From Mycolicibacterium alvei (lineage in GTDB: Bacteria; Actinomycetota; Actinomycetes; Mycobacteriales; Mycobacteriaceae), in the NCBI RefSeq assembly GCF_010727325.1, contig NZ_AP022565.1, positions 4,464,001-4,528,000 of the forward strand: a stretch of DNA of 64,000 bases, read 5' to 3'. The stretch's first letter is position 1; every line of letters begins with the position of its first letter. Under the pieces are notes generated by a model. It was not told the origin of the DNA. It did not search any database and saw only the letters and a program-made list of their open reading frames with translations. The translations under genes and the position numbers were made by a program. Positions 11,864-20,145 of this stretch are shown here, piece after piece.

Positions 11864-12187
11864 ATGAAGCAGCTAACACTGGTTGTCGCGGGGGGCGCTC
11901 TGGCGTTGGCGCTGAGCGCTGGGGCCGGAATCGCGTCGGCAGACCCGAATATGGATTCGATCGTCAACACCACCTGTAGCTACCCGCAGGTGATGGCGGC
12001 GGCAAATGCCCAGGATCCGGCGGCCACCGCTCAATTCAACGCGTCGCCGCAATCGCAGTCCTACCTGCGTCAGTTCCTGGCCGCGCCAAGGGATGAACGG
12101 CAGCAGATGGCCCAGATCATCCTGAGCTCGAACGGGCAGTACCTCGGATTGATGCAGCAGATCTTCAACACCTGCAACAACTTCTGA
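11864..12187 (+). CDS. Small secreted TB8.4-like / haemophore-related protein
   Basis: A 107-residue exported protein behind a strong GGAGGAGGAGG ribosome-binding site. The signal peptide (residues 1 to about 26) ends in GIASA, followed by DPN. The mature chain has NTTC near the start and FNTCNNF at the end, suggesting one disulfide. INTTC-type, QFNASP and QSYLR-FLAAP segments match M. tuberculosis Rv1174c (TB8.4) from memory, a family also labelled haemophore-related. It follows mmpL on the same strand after 84 bases, and could be separately expressed. Whether it binds haem cannot be read from sequence. Confidence 0.85.
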   Translation: MKQLTLVVAGGALALALSAGAGIASADPNMDSIVNTTCSYPQVMAAANAQDPAATAQFNASPQSQSYLRQFLAAPRDERQQMAQIILSSNGQYLGLMQQIFNTCNNF

Positions 12188-12193
12188 AGCTCG

Positions 12194-13099
12194 TCAGTAC
12201 GTCGGCTTGACCCCGCCCAGTTGGCTGGTCACCGCGTCGGCCGTCGCCACCAACGCTCGGGCCCGATCGGCGATCTCCTTGTCCGTCAAGGCCGTTCCGA
12301 TGTGCAGTGACGCGGCCATGACCTGACGCTGATAGTGGTCGAACACCGGCGCGGAGATGACGCTGATGTCATGCGGCGCTCGGCCGCCGGGTCCCTCGTC
12401 GCGCAGATACACCCGCTCGCCGATATCGGATACCAACTCGCTCAGGAGCGCGCGCAGTTCGTCGGGCAGATTGGTCGACATCCCCGCCATCAGCGCATAG
12501 AGCCTGCGGCCGCCCGGTGTCAGTCGTTCCACCAGATATCCGTCGGCGCGGCAGCTTTCGATCACCCGGTGCAGTCGGGCGGATTCGGTACGCAGCGGAA
12601 TCGTCGGCACCTTGGCCAGCCATGCCCGCAGGGCGTCGTCATCCCACAGCACGAACATCAGACCGACGGGAGGTGCGAACGGATAGCTCTGCCCGGCCCG
12701 CACACCGGCGTCACGGCCGGGTGGGCCGACAACCTCCAGCACGGTGATCCGATCGTCGACCACGGCGGTCAGGCCCGCCGAGGTGTCGAAAGCGGCTGAC
12801 AGCGCGTGTAACTCGGCTCGGGCCGCCGGGTTGACGCGCATCGACTCCTGAGCCGCGTGGCCGAGCGAGATCAGGCTCGGTCCGAGTCGGTACGTCTTGT
12901 CGGTGCTGTCGCGGATCAGGTAGCCCGAATCGGTGAGTGTGCTGAGGATTCCCAGGCACGTCGGCTTGCTCAGCCCGACCCGCCGGGTGAGCTCGGACAG
13001 TCCGAACCGCTGCTGTGGATGGCGGGACAGGAAATCCAGGATGGCCACCACCCGGGCGGTGGGCGGTGAGGCGCGGCCGGCCGGCTCGTCGTCTGGCAT
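12194..13099 (-). CDS. IclR family transcriptional regulator
   Basis: A 301-residue regulator. The N-terminal winged helix (residues about 15-75) has LSELTRRVGLSKPTCLGILSTL, as in IclR proteins. The C-terminal effector domain follows (about 85-270), including VGLMFVLW. The ATG at 13099 has GGAGGT directly upstream, so longer in-frame starts were set aside. The gene diverges from the DUF1214-SDR-sulfotransferase operon, and a perfect KstR box lies between them, so it may itself be sterol-inducible and act on that operon or its substrate pathway. It is convergent with the TB8.4-like gene. The ligand is unknown. Confidence 0.9.
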   Translation of the reverse strand: MPDDEPAGRASPPTARVVAILDFLSRHPQQRFGLSELTRRVGLSKPTCLGILSTLTDSGYLIRDSTDKTYRLGPSLISLGHAAQESMRVNPAARAELHALSAAFDTSAGLTAVVDDRITVLEVVGPPGRDAGVRAGQSYPFAPPVGLMFVLWDDDALRAWLAKVPTIPLRTESARLHRVIESCRADGYLVERLTPGGRRLYALMAGMSTNLPDELRALLSELVSDIGERVYLRDEGPGGRAPHDISVISAPVFDHYQRQVMAASLHIGTALTDKEIADRARALVATADAVTSQLGGVKPTY

Positions 13100-13135
13100 T
13101 GGACCTCCTGGACTAAAGCCGCCGTTGACTCGATT

Positions 13136-13149
13136 TAGAACGCGTTCTA
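13136..13149. promoter_or_regulatory. KstR operator (perfect palindrome)
   Basis: TAGAACGCGTTCTA matches the KstR consensus TnnAACnnGTTnnA at every fixed base and is fully palindromic. It lies 36 bases upstream of the iclR start and 60 bases upstream of the DUF1214 gene, so it could control both directions. Confidence 0.88.
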
Positions 13150-13209
13150 GTGTCAGGTAGGAAACTCTACCACTGCGGTTCAATATTGGACCGAGAGAGC
13201 AGATGCCGG

Positions 13210-14337
13210 ATGTACTCACAGCCGTTGACAGACGCCATCGCCGAGGCCGAACACCTGGTGGCCACGGCCCCCTTCATCGAATCCGAGGCGGACCTGCTCG
13301 AAGGTCTGCAATACCTGGCCGGGTGTATCGCGGCGTGCACGCATGTCGCGTTCGACTACGACCGCGACCACCCGTTCCTGCACAGCGGGACCGGACCGTT
13401 CACCAAGATGGGCCTGGACAACCCCGACACCATGTATTTCGGGACCCGGGTCCAACCCGGCCACGAGTACGTCGTGACCGGACGCCGCGGCACCACCACC
13501 GACGTCAGCTTCCAACTGCTCGGCGGGGAGTACACCGACGAGAACGTTCCCGACAGTGACACCGCATTCGACGATCGCAAGCTCGACATCGCCGCCGACG
13601 GCACCTTCGAGTGGCGGTTCACCCCGGCTGCGCCGTCGCAGCTGGTGATCCGCGAGGTCTACAACGACTGGTCGGCGCAGCGCGGTACCTTCGCGATCTC
13701 GCGTACCGACACCGTCGGCACGGCGCCGGCGCCGCTGACCCGCGAACTCATCGAGAAGCGTTACGCCACTGCGGGTAAGCAACTCGTGCAGCGGGTCAAG
13801 ACCTGGTTGCAGTTCCCGAAGTGGTTCTACGACAACCTGCCGGTCAACACCTTGACCGCACCGCGCCTGACCCCCGGCGGGCTGGCCACCCAGTACTCGT
13901 CGGTCGGGCATTACGACATGACACCGGACCAGGCGATGATAATCACCCTGCCGGTGTCGGATGCGCCCTACCTGGGCTTCCAGCTGGGCAGCCTCTGGTA
14001 CATCTCGCTGGATTACATCAACCATCAGACCTCACTGAACGGTGCACAGGCACAGGCGGATCCGGACGGCAAGATCCGGATCGTGGTGTCGGAGAACAGT
14101 CCCGGTGTCACCAACTGGTGCGAGACGTTGGGCCACGCCAAGGGGTACCTGCAGTTCCGCTGGCAGCGGGTCTCGCGTGAGTTGAGCGCCGAGGACGGTC
14201 CGACCCTGGAGTTGGTGGACCTCGGTTCGGTGGCCGAGAAGCTGCCGTACTACGAGAGCAACAAGATTTCCGACGATGATTGGCGGGCGCGGATTGCGCT
14301 GCGTCAGAAACTTATTGGCGAAAGGATGGTGGGCTGA
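13210..14337 (+). CDS. DUF1214-domain protein, Rv3531c homologue, unknown function
   Basis: A 375-residue protein that corresponds to M. tuberculosis Rv3531c by order and length. The N-terminal half is not recognised. The C-terminal third (about 245-365) looks like DUF1214: GHYDMTPDQAMIITLPV, SLDYINHQTSLNGAQA, then VTNWCETLGHAKG. The start at MYSQPLTDAI was preferred over an upstream in-frame start at 13150 because that would run into the KstR box. It has no signal peptide or membrane helix. It heads an operon with an SDR (3-base gap), a sulfotransferase and an LLM oxidoreductase, behind a KstR box, so a sterol-related role is likely but undefined. Confidence 0.85.
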   Translation: MYSQPLTDAIAEAEHLVATAPFIESEADLLEGLQYLAGCIAACTHVAFDYDRDHPFLHSGTGPFTKMGLDNPDTMYFGTRVQPGHEYVVTGRRGTTTDVSFQLLGGEYTDENVPDSDTAFDDRKLDIAADGTFEWRFTPAAPSQLVIREVYNDWSAQRGTFAISRTDTVGTAPAPLTRELIEKRYATAGKQLVQRVKTWLQFPKWFYDNLPVNTLTAPRLTPGGLATQYSSVGHYDMTPDQAMIITLPVSDAPYLGFQLGSLWYISLDYINHQTSLNGAQAQADPDGKIRIVVSENSPGVTNWCETLGHAKGYLQFRWQRVSRELSAEDGPTLELVDLGSVAEKLPYYESNKISDDDWRARIALRQKLIGERMVG

Positions 14338-14340
14338 CCG

Positions 14341-15123
14341 ATGGCCGGACTGCTCGATGGCAAGGTAGTGGTGATCAGCGGGGTCGGGCCCGGGCTCGGG
14401 ACGACGCTGGCCCGCCGTTGTGCGGAGAACGGTGCCGACCTCGTGTTGGCCGCCCGCACGGTGGAGCGGCTCGAGGATGTGGCGAAAGAGGTGAGGGGAC
14501 TGGGCCGCCGCGCGCTCGCGGTGGGCACCGACATCACCGACGAGGAACAGGTCGCCAACGTGGTGGCCCGCACGATGGAGGAGTACGGCAAGGCTGACGT
14601 GTTGATCAACAACGCGTTCCGGGTGCCGTCCATGAAGCCGTTCGCGAACACCACCTTCGAGCACATGCGCGATGCGATCGAGCTGACCGTGTTCGGCGCA
14701 CTGCGGATGACCCAGGGCTTCGCGCCGGCCCTGGAGGCTGCCAAAGGCTCAGTGGTGAACGTCAATTCGATGGTCGTGCGGCACTCGCAGGCCAAGTACG
14801 GCGCCTACAAGATGGCCAAGTCGGCGCTGCTGGCCATGTCGCAGACCCTGGCCACCGAGCTGGGGGAGAAGGGCATTCGGGTCAACTCGGTCATGCCCGG
14901 CTACATCTGGGGTGAAACTCTGGAGGGGTACTTCAACCATCAGGCGCAGAAGTACGGCACCACCGTGGACCAGATCTACAACGCGTCGGCGGCCGGGTCC
15001 GATCTCAAGCGGCTGCCGACCGAGGATGAGGTGGCCTCGGCGATCCTGTTCATGGCCAGCGATCTGTCCAGCGGCATCACCGGCCAATCCCTCGATGTGA
15101 ACTGCGGGGAGTACAAGGCATGA
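14341..15123 (+). CDS. Short-chain dehydrogenase/reductase, Rv3530c homologue
   Basis: A 260-residue classical SDR. The Rossmann glycine motif is GVGPGLG (residues 14-20), NNA at about 90-92 stands where NNAG is usual, and Ser143 with Tyr153-xxx-Lys157 forms the catalytic set. It should use NAD(P)H to reduce or oxidise a hydroxyl or keto group. It sits between the DUF1214 gene and the sulfotransferase (ATGA overlap with the latter) in a KstR-linked operon. A steroid or side-chain acyl intermediate is therefore a reasonable substrate guess; nothing in the sequence fixes it. Confidence 0.9.
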   Translation: MAGLLDGKVVVISGVGPGLGTTLARRCAENGADLVLAARTVERLEDVAKEVRGLGRRALAVGTDITDEEQVANVVARTMEEYGKADVLINNAFRVPSMKPFANTTFEHMRDAIELTVFGALRMTQGFAPALEAAKGSVVNVNSMVVRHSQAKYGAYKMAKSALLAMSQTLATELGEKGIRVNSVMPGYIWGETLEGYFNHQAQKYGTTVDQIYNASAAGSDLKRLPTEDEVASAILFMASDLSSGITGQSLDVNCGEYKA

Positions 15124-16268
15124 GTGCCCCACGCACAGATGTCGGCACCGTCGAGGATCTGCACGCGTCGGCGGTGAAGGCCTGTGGTCTGGATGACTTC
15201 GGTACCGACGATGACAATTACCTCGAAGCGCTCGGGGTGCTGCTGGATTCCTTTCAGCGCGACGCCGACCTGACTGAGCTCGGCAGCAAGATGCAGCGCT
15301 TCTTCACCCGAAATGCGTTGGTGGCCCGTCTCGTGTCGGAAGCTGCGTTCAAGCAGTATCCGCAGCACGTCGATGTGCCGATCGAGCGGCCGATCTTCGT
15401 CACCGGCCTGCCGCGCACCGGGACCACGGTGATCCACCGGTTGCTGGCGGCGGACCCGATGCATCAGGGTTTGGAGATGTGGCTGGCGGAGTTCCCGCAA
15501 CCGCGGCCGCCACGGGAAACCTGGTCGGACAACCCGGTTTTCAGCGCGCTCGACGCCCGGTTCAAGCAGGCGCACGAGGAGAACCCGGATTACACCGGGT
15601 TGCATTTCATGACCGCCGACGAGGTCGAGGAATGCTGGCAGTTGCTGCGCCAGTCGTTGCACTCGGTGTCCTACGAGACGCTGGCCCATGTGCCGACCTA
15701 CTCGCAGTGGCTGGCCCGTCAGGACTGGACCAAGTCCTACCGGCGGCACCGCAAGAACCTGCAGCTGATCGGCCTGAACGAGCCTGAAAAGCGTTGGGTG
15801 CTCAAGAACCCGAGTCACCTGTTCGCGCTCGATGCGCTGTTCGCCACGTATCCGGACGCGCTGGTCGTCCAGTGCCACCGCCCGGCGGAGACCATCATGG
15901 CCTCGATGTGCTCGCTGTCGCAGCAGACGACCGCCGGCTGGTCCAACACGTTCACCGGGAACGTGATCGGCGAAGACGCCATGGAAACCTGGTCGCGCGG
16001 CCTGGAACTGTTCGACACCGAGCGGGCCAAGCATGATCCGGCCCAGTTCTGCGACGTCGACTATTTCGAGTTCGTCAAGGATCCGGTCGGTGCGGTCGAA
16101 GGTATCTACCGCACGTTCGGGCTGGACTTCACCGACGCCGCGCGGCAGGCGATGGTCCAGAGTCATACCGCCAGCCAGCAGGGGCCCCGGGCACCGAAAC
16201 ACACCTATGCTCTGGCCGACTACGGGTTGACCCCCGAGGCAGTCAAGGAGCGGTTCAAAGGGCTGTAG
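15120..16268 (+). CDS. Sulfotransferase family protein, Rv3529c homologue
   Basis: A 382-residue sulfotransferase-fold protein. VTGLPRTGTT (about 94-103) is the 5'-phosphosulfate (PAPS) loop. A second motif, LKNPSHLFALDALF, and the 3'-phosphate-binding CHRPAETIMASMCSL region follow. It would transfer sulfate from PAPS to a hydroxyl. No signal peptide was seen. It overlaps the SDR by four bases and shares its KstR-linked promoter. A steroid, sterol-derived or lipid hydroxyl is a plausible acceptor; this is inference. Confidence 0.88.
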   Translation: MSAPRTDVGTVEDLHASAVKACGLDDFGTDDDNYLEALGVLLDSFQRDADLTELGSKMQRFFTRNALVARLVSEAAFKQYPQHVDVPIERPIFVTGLPRTGTTVIHRLLAADPMHQGLEMWLAEFPQPRPPRETWSDNPVFSALDARFKQAHEENPDYTGLHFMTADEVEECWQLLRQSLHSVSYETLAHVPTYSQWLARQDWTKSYRRHRKNLQLIGLNEPEKRWVLKNPSHLFALDALFATYPDALVVQCHRPAETIMASMCSLSQQTTAGWSNTFTGNVIGEDAMETWSRGLELFDTERAKHDPAQFCDVDYFEFVKDPVGAVEGIYRTFGLDFTDAARQAMVQSHTASQQGPRAPKHTYALADYGLTPEAVKERFKGL

Positions 16269-16275
16269 GGGGAAC

Positions 16276-17298
16276 ATGAAGGTCTATGTGGCGTTGGACC
16301 CGGGTAGGCCGCTGACCGCTACCGCTGATTACGCGCGGCGGGTCGAACGGTTGGGCTGTGACGGCCTGCACGTAGCCGAGACCGTGCACGACTCTCTGGC
16401 AGTCTCCCTGCTGGCTCTTGAGCACACGTCGCGAATCACCGTCCGCACCGCCATCACTCTGGCGTTCGTACGCAGCCCCACACTGACGGCGTACACGGCG
16501 TGGGATCTGTCGCTGTTCTCCGGCGGGCGGTTCGAACTGGGCCTGGGCACGCAGATCAAGCAGAACATCGAGGACCGCTACGGCATGCCGTGGAGCGATC
16601 CGATTACCCGGCTCCGGGACTATGTGGGTGCGCTCGACGCCCTGTTCGACGCGTTCCGCAATGGGGGCGCAGTGCATTACGAGAGCGAGAACTACCGGCT
16701 GACCAGGATGCAGCCCTACTTCAACCCCGGGCCGAGTGACGCCGTCCGGCCATCGATCTGGCTGGGTGCGGTCAACGCCGGAATGTGCGAACTCGCCGGG
16801 GAACTAGCTCGGGGAATCGTGACGCACTCGACCAACTCCGATCCGGACTACCTACGTGACGTGGTACGCCCGGCATTGGACCGGGGCGCCGGCACATCCG
16901 GAAGGGCAGACACGCCGCTCGTCATCGCATCGACGGCGATCGCGACCGGCAGGACCGATGAGGCCGTGGGCCGGGAGCGGGAACGGCAGCGCCGGATGTT
17001 GGCATTTCTGTATTCGACGCCCGCGTACGCCACCGGTCTGACCCGCCGCGGCCTTGCCGACCTCCCCGAGCGGCTCCGGTCGCTGGTCCGTACCGAGTTG
17101 TGGGACGAATTGCCTTCGGTGCTGACCGATTCGATTCTGGATGAGCTGTTGGTGTGTGGGCGCCATGACGAGCTACCCGAGATGCTGCGGGCCAGGTTCG
17201 ACGATATCGCCGACGGCATCGTGCTGCCGCCCCTGGGCGATGAGCGCGACGACGAGTCGCTGGGTGCGTGCGTGGCAGAACTGCAGCGGGCGAACTAG
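16276..17298 (+). CDS. LLM-class (F420-dependent type) oxidoreductase
   Basis: A 340-residue luciferase-like TIM-barrel protein (YARRVERLGCDGLHVAE near the start, LSLFSGGRFELGLGTQIKQN at about 80-99). Mycobacterial members commonly use coenzyme F420, but flavin use cannot be ruled out from sequence. It follows the sulfotransferase after seven bases and should be its last operon partner. Its stop overlaps the stop of the convergent Rv3527-like gene: both TAG codons share one CTAG at 17295-17298. Substrate unknown. Confidence 0.85.
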   Translation: MKVYVALDPGRPLTATADYARRVERLGCDGLHVAETVHDSLAVSLLALEHTSRITVRTAITLAFVRSPTLTAYTAWDLSLFSGGRFELGLGTQIKQNIEDRYGMPWSDPITRLRDYVGALDALFDAFRNGGAVHYESENYRLTRMQPYFNPGPSDAVRPSIWLGAVNAGMCELAGELARGIVTHSTNSDPDYLRDVVRPALDRGAGTSGRADTPLVIASTAIATGRTDEAVGRERERQRRMLAFLYSTPAYATGLTRRGLADLPERLRSLVRTELWDELPSVLTDSILDELLVCGRHDELPEMLRARFDDIADGIVLPPLGDERDDESLGACVAELQRAN

Positions 17299-17771
17299 CC
17301 GTCACCGGGGGAGGGCGCCGTGGACACTTCCTCCAGGCATCCCTCGGCGACCGCATGCCTGATGCTGTCGGTCAGCCGCGGGCAGGACCGGGCACGGGCC
17401 GGATCCCCACCGGTGGAACGGATCTCGTCAAATGTGGCACAGCGCTGCACCGCGTCGGTCGTCCACTGCACGGAGGTGTGTTCGGCGCTGAGCTTCTTCA
17501 CCTGCACCGACACATGGCAGAACCGGCAGTCCACGGACACCAGTCCCGAAGTCAGGTAACGCTCGCGGTCGCGCGCGCTGGCCTCTCGGACCGCGGCGGC
17601 CCGTTGTGGATCGGACGCGAAATCCGGTGCTTTGGCCCATGACCCGCTGGCCGCACCTGGGCTGCTGCCGGCGTGATGATCGTCGTCATCGTGCGCACCG
17701 TGCAGTAGCAGCATCGAGCGGGCCAGGTCGTCAACACTGGGCGCCTGGCTCCGCTCGTTGCGTTTGCTCAT
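17295..17771 (-). CDS. Rv3527-like protein of unknown function
   Basis: A 158-residue soluble protein starting MSKRNERSQ, five bases after the kshA stop and so co-transcribed with it; the same pairing occurs in M. tuberculosis (Rv3526-Rv3527). A low-complexity His/Asp run (HDDDDHHA near residue 26) precedes a domain with a DCRFC pair and two later cysteines (QRC, SCPRL). That could be a small metal or iron-sulfur site. It may support the Rieske oxygenase, but no function is established from sequence. Confidence 0.75.
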   Translation of the reverse strand: MSKRNERSQAPSVDDLARSMLLLHGAHDDDDHHAGSSPGAASGSWAKAPDFASDPQRAAAVREASARDRERYLTSGLVSVDCRFCHVSVQVKKLSAEHTSVQWTTDAVQRCATFDEIRSTGGDPARARSCPRLTDSIRHAVAEGCLEEVSTAPSPGDG

Positions 17772-17776
17772 CGGTC

Positions 17777-18922
17777 TTACTGCGCTGCTTCTTTTTCGGC
17801 GGCCTGGGTCTTCAGATTCTGCTCGACCTCCACATGCCACTTCTCGTTGGCGGCGGTGGTGTCGATCTCCATCTCGAAACGGTCGGTCATATCGGGCGTG
17901 ATGTCCGCGACGTCGACGTAGAACTGCTGGTACCAGCGGCGCATCTGGTAGACGGCGCCATCTTCCTCGACCAGCAACGGGTTGTCGATGCGGGTCTTGT
18001 GCCGCCAGATCTCCACGTCCTGCAGGAAGCCCTTGCTGACGCCGTCGGTCATCGCGTCGGCCAGCTTCTGGGTGGTCTTCTCGTCCATGCCCTTCGGCTT
18101 TTCGACGATGACGCCCCACTGCAGCATGAACGCGTCCTGGCTGACCGGGTAGTGGCAGTTGATCAGGATCGACTCGGCCTTGTAGCCGCTGTAGTTGTTG
18201 TGCAGCCAGTTGATCATGAACGACGGGCCAAAGTAGGAGGCTTCGGAATCCAGGTGCGCCTCGCCGTACTGGGTGCCCATGCCGCCGATGTCCGGCCGGC
18301 CCACGTTGTGCAGGTACTGCGAGGCGATGTGACCCTCGAAGACGTTCTTGAAGTACGTCGGCAGTCCGTAGTGGATGTAGAAGAAGTGCGCCATGTCAGT
18401 GACGTTGTCGATGATCTCGCGGCAGTTGCTGCCCTCGATCAACAGCGAGTTCCACTGCCACTCGGTCCAGTCGTCGCTGGCGGCCTCGGGGATTTCCGGG
18501 ATTTGAACCTCGGGCTGCGGGTCGTTGCCCTCGTGGTCGTGCCAGACGAACAGCAGGCCGCCGCGCACGTCGGTGTGCCAGGAGCGGGTGCGGGCTAGGC
18601 GCGGGGTGCGCTTGGCGTAGGGGACGAGCTTGCACTTGCCGTCGCCGCCCCAGCGCCAGTCGTGGAACGGACAGGCGACCGTGTCACCCTTGATGGTTCC
18701 CTGCGACAGGTCACCGCCCATGTGCCGGCAGTAGCCGTCAAGCACCTTGAGGGACCCTTCTGAGTCCGCGAACACCACCAGTTTGGTGCCGAAGATCTCG
18801 ACAGAGTGTGGCTGACCGTCGCGGAAATCCTTGACCGGTCCCAGGCAGTGCCAACCCCGCGCGTAGCGGTCTGGCAGGGCGCCGGTGTCGATCTCTCTGA
18901 TGCCGGCATGTTCGGTAGTCAC
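17777..18922 (-). CDS. kshA: 3-ketosteroid 9alpha-hydroxylase oxygenase subunit
   Basis: A 381-residue Rieske non-haem iron oxygenase starting at GTG. The Rieske 2Fe-2S ligands are Cys65, His67, Cys84 and His87 (YCRHMGG, CPFHDW). The mononuclear-iron histidines are His179 and His184 in NVTDMAHFFYIHYG, and the helix-grip domain fills the rest. KshA hydroxylates C9 of 3-ketosteroids such as androstadienedione, which with Delta1-dehydrogenation opens ring B; its reductase KshB is not in the window. A perfect KstR box lies 30 bases upstream. The match to M. tuberculosis Rv3526 is strong throughout. Confidence 0.97.
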   Translation of the reverse strand: MTTEHAGIREIDTGALPDRYARGWHCLGPVKDFRDGQPHSVEIFGTKLVVFADSEGSLKVLDGYCRHMGGDLSQGTIKGDTVACPFHDWRWGGDGKCKLVPYAKRTPRLARTRSWHTDVRGGLLFVWHDHEGNDPQPEVQIPEIPEAASDDWTEWQWNSLLIEGSNCREIIDNVTDMAHFFYIHYGLPTYFKNVFEGHIASQYLHNVGRPDIGGMGTQYGEAHLDSEASYFGPSFMINWLHNNYSGYKAESILINCHYPVSQDAFMLQWGVIVEKPKGMDEKTTQKLADAMTDGVSKGFLQDVEIWRHKTRIDNPLLVEEDGAVYQMRRWYQQFYVDVADITPDMTDRFEMEIDTTAANEKWHVEVEQNLKTQAAEKEAAQ

Positions 18923-18951
18923 GGTGGGCCTCCCGTATCTGTGCTCCTAAC

Positions 18952-18965
18952 TAGAACACGTTACA
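18952..18965. promoter_or_regulatory. KstR operator upstream of kshA
   Basis: TAGAACACGTTACA matches TnnAACnnGTTnnA at all fixed bases, 30 bases upstream of the kshA GTG start. It should repress the kshA/Rv3527-like unit in the absence of sterol-derived inducer. Confidence 0.87.
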
Positions 18966-19029
18966 GTTTTGTACGGCCTTCTGGCAAGAATTGAGGCGTG
19001 ACCTGGGGAATACCCTGCTTGGACGGCTG

Positions 19030-19662
19030 TTACTCACGCTCCGGAAGGCCGATTCGCAGAGCGATCTGCTGCATTCGTCCCACGCTGGCCACCGTCTGCG
19101 GCGGCACCGGGTCGTCCGGGTTGCTGTTGAACTCCAGGCGCACCACCGCGCGTCCCTGGGTGAACATGAGCAGCGTCACTGCCTTGGAGCCGTTGGGCGC
19201 GATCCCCGAGATGACGGTGCCGTTCGAGCCCACGGGCACCGGTTGTGGTTGCCCGCCGCTCACTATCGTGCTGACGGCCGCCGACGCCTGCTTGAGCGTC
19301 GCCGACGCGGTTGCGGCATTCGGGTATACCAGGATCGTGTCGGCGATCGCCCTGGTGTCATCGGCGTTGACGAACAATGCGCTGGCCCCCGGCTGACCGT
19401 CGTGATTCATGTTGCGCGACCGAGAGGTGAATGTGTCCGGCGGAATGCTGACGTCTTCGGCCTGCACCAGCAGATGGCTGTAGTCGGATGCCTCCGATGT
19501 CGGCGACTTCGGCGCGGCCGCCGACGACGAGGACGGCGCGGCAACCCACGGCGTACCCGATGAATCGTCGGCCGGGGAGCACGCTGCGGCCGTGCCGATG
19601 ACGGCCGTGGCAAGACCGATGGTGAGCAAGGACTTCGGGAGATTGGTTGTCGTGAGCGACAT
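19030..19662 (-). CDS. Putative lipoprotein of unknown function
   Basis: A 210-residue exported protein with a hydrophobic signal (about residues 11-27) ending in a weak lipobox (TAAAC, Cys28). A Ser/Ala/Pro-rich linker follows, then a folded domain of about 150 residues with DYSHLLVQAEDVSIPP near its start. The mature protein has no cysteine besides the lipidated one. It lies between kshA and the ltp operon on the same strand, with no KstR box of its own. A substrate-binding or signal-sensing role is possible, but the domain was not recognised. Confidence 0.8.
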   Translation of the reverse strand: MSLTTTNLPKSLLTIGLATAVIGTAAACSPADDSSGTPWVAAPSSSSAAAPKSPTSEASDYSHLLVQAEDVSIPPDTFTSRSRNMNHDGQPGASALFVNADDTRAIADTILVYPNAATASATLKQASAAVSTIVSGGQPQPVPVGSNGTVISGIAPNGSKAVTLLMFTQGRAVVRLEFNSNPDDPVPPQTVASVGRMQQIALRIGLPERE

Positions 19663-19724
19663 AGTTACTGTTCAGGGTACGCGTCGTCGCGCCGACGCCC
19701 ATTTCCGTCGGGGCTTGCCGAGCT

Positions 19725-20144
19725 CTAGCCCTCGATCTTCTCGGCGCTCGCGCGGTCCACTTCCCAGAAGGCTCGCAGCGCGACCATCTGGCCTTCGTCG
19801 TTCACGCGGTAGGTGAACACCCCGGGGGTGGTGATCCGGTGCCCGCCCATGGTGGTGACGATGCTGCCGACGTTGGCTTCCTCGTTGCCGCACTGGAAGG
19901 TGTCGAGGAAGTTGAACTCCAGGTTGTCGGTCGGGGCGATGGCCTTGTCCCAGAACGCCGCGATCGCTTCCTTGCCCTGGTGGCCCTTACCTTCGGGATC
20001 GAAGAACGACGGCCCGATGGGATCCTGCACGATCGCGTCGTCGGCGAAATTGTCCAGCCAGGTCTGCTTGTCCCGGGCGGCGACCGCGTCCCGGGAGCGT
20101 TTGCCCGCCAGGTGGGCGGGGTGTTCGGGGTTGGTGACGGCCAT
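19725..20144 (-). CDS. NTF2-like / ketosteroid isomerase-fold protein
   Basis: A 139-residue SnoaL/NTF2-like protein with the alpha+beta cone pattern: an N-terminal helix with WLDNFADDAIVQDPIG, GHQGKEAIAAFWDKAI in the middle, and a C-terminal strand HRITTPGVFTYRVNDEGQMVALRAFWEVD. Members include Delta5-3-ketosteroid isomerases and polyketide cyclases. The gene starts one base after the upstream LLM stop, as the last gene of the DUF35-ltp4-ltp3-LLM operon, so a steroid-type isomerase or hydratase step is plausible. Activity cannot be claimed from fold alone. Confidence 0.8.
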   Translation of the reverse strand: MAVTNPEHPAHLAGKRSRDAVAARDKQTWLDNFADDAIVQDPIGPSFFDPEGKGHQGKEAIAAFWDKAIAPTDNLEFNFLDTFQCGNEEANVGSIVTTMGGHRITTPGVFTYRVNDEGQMVALRAFWEVDRASAEKIEG

Positions 20145-20145
20145 G

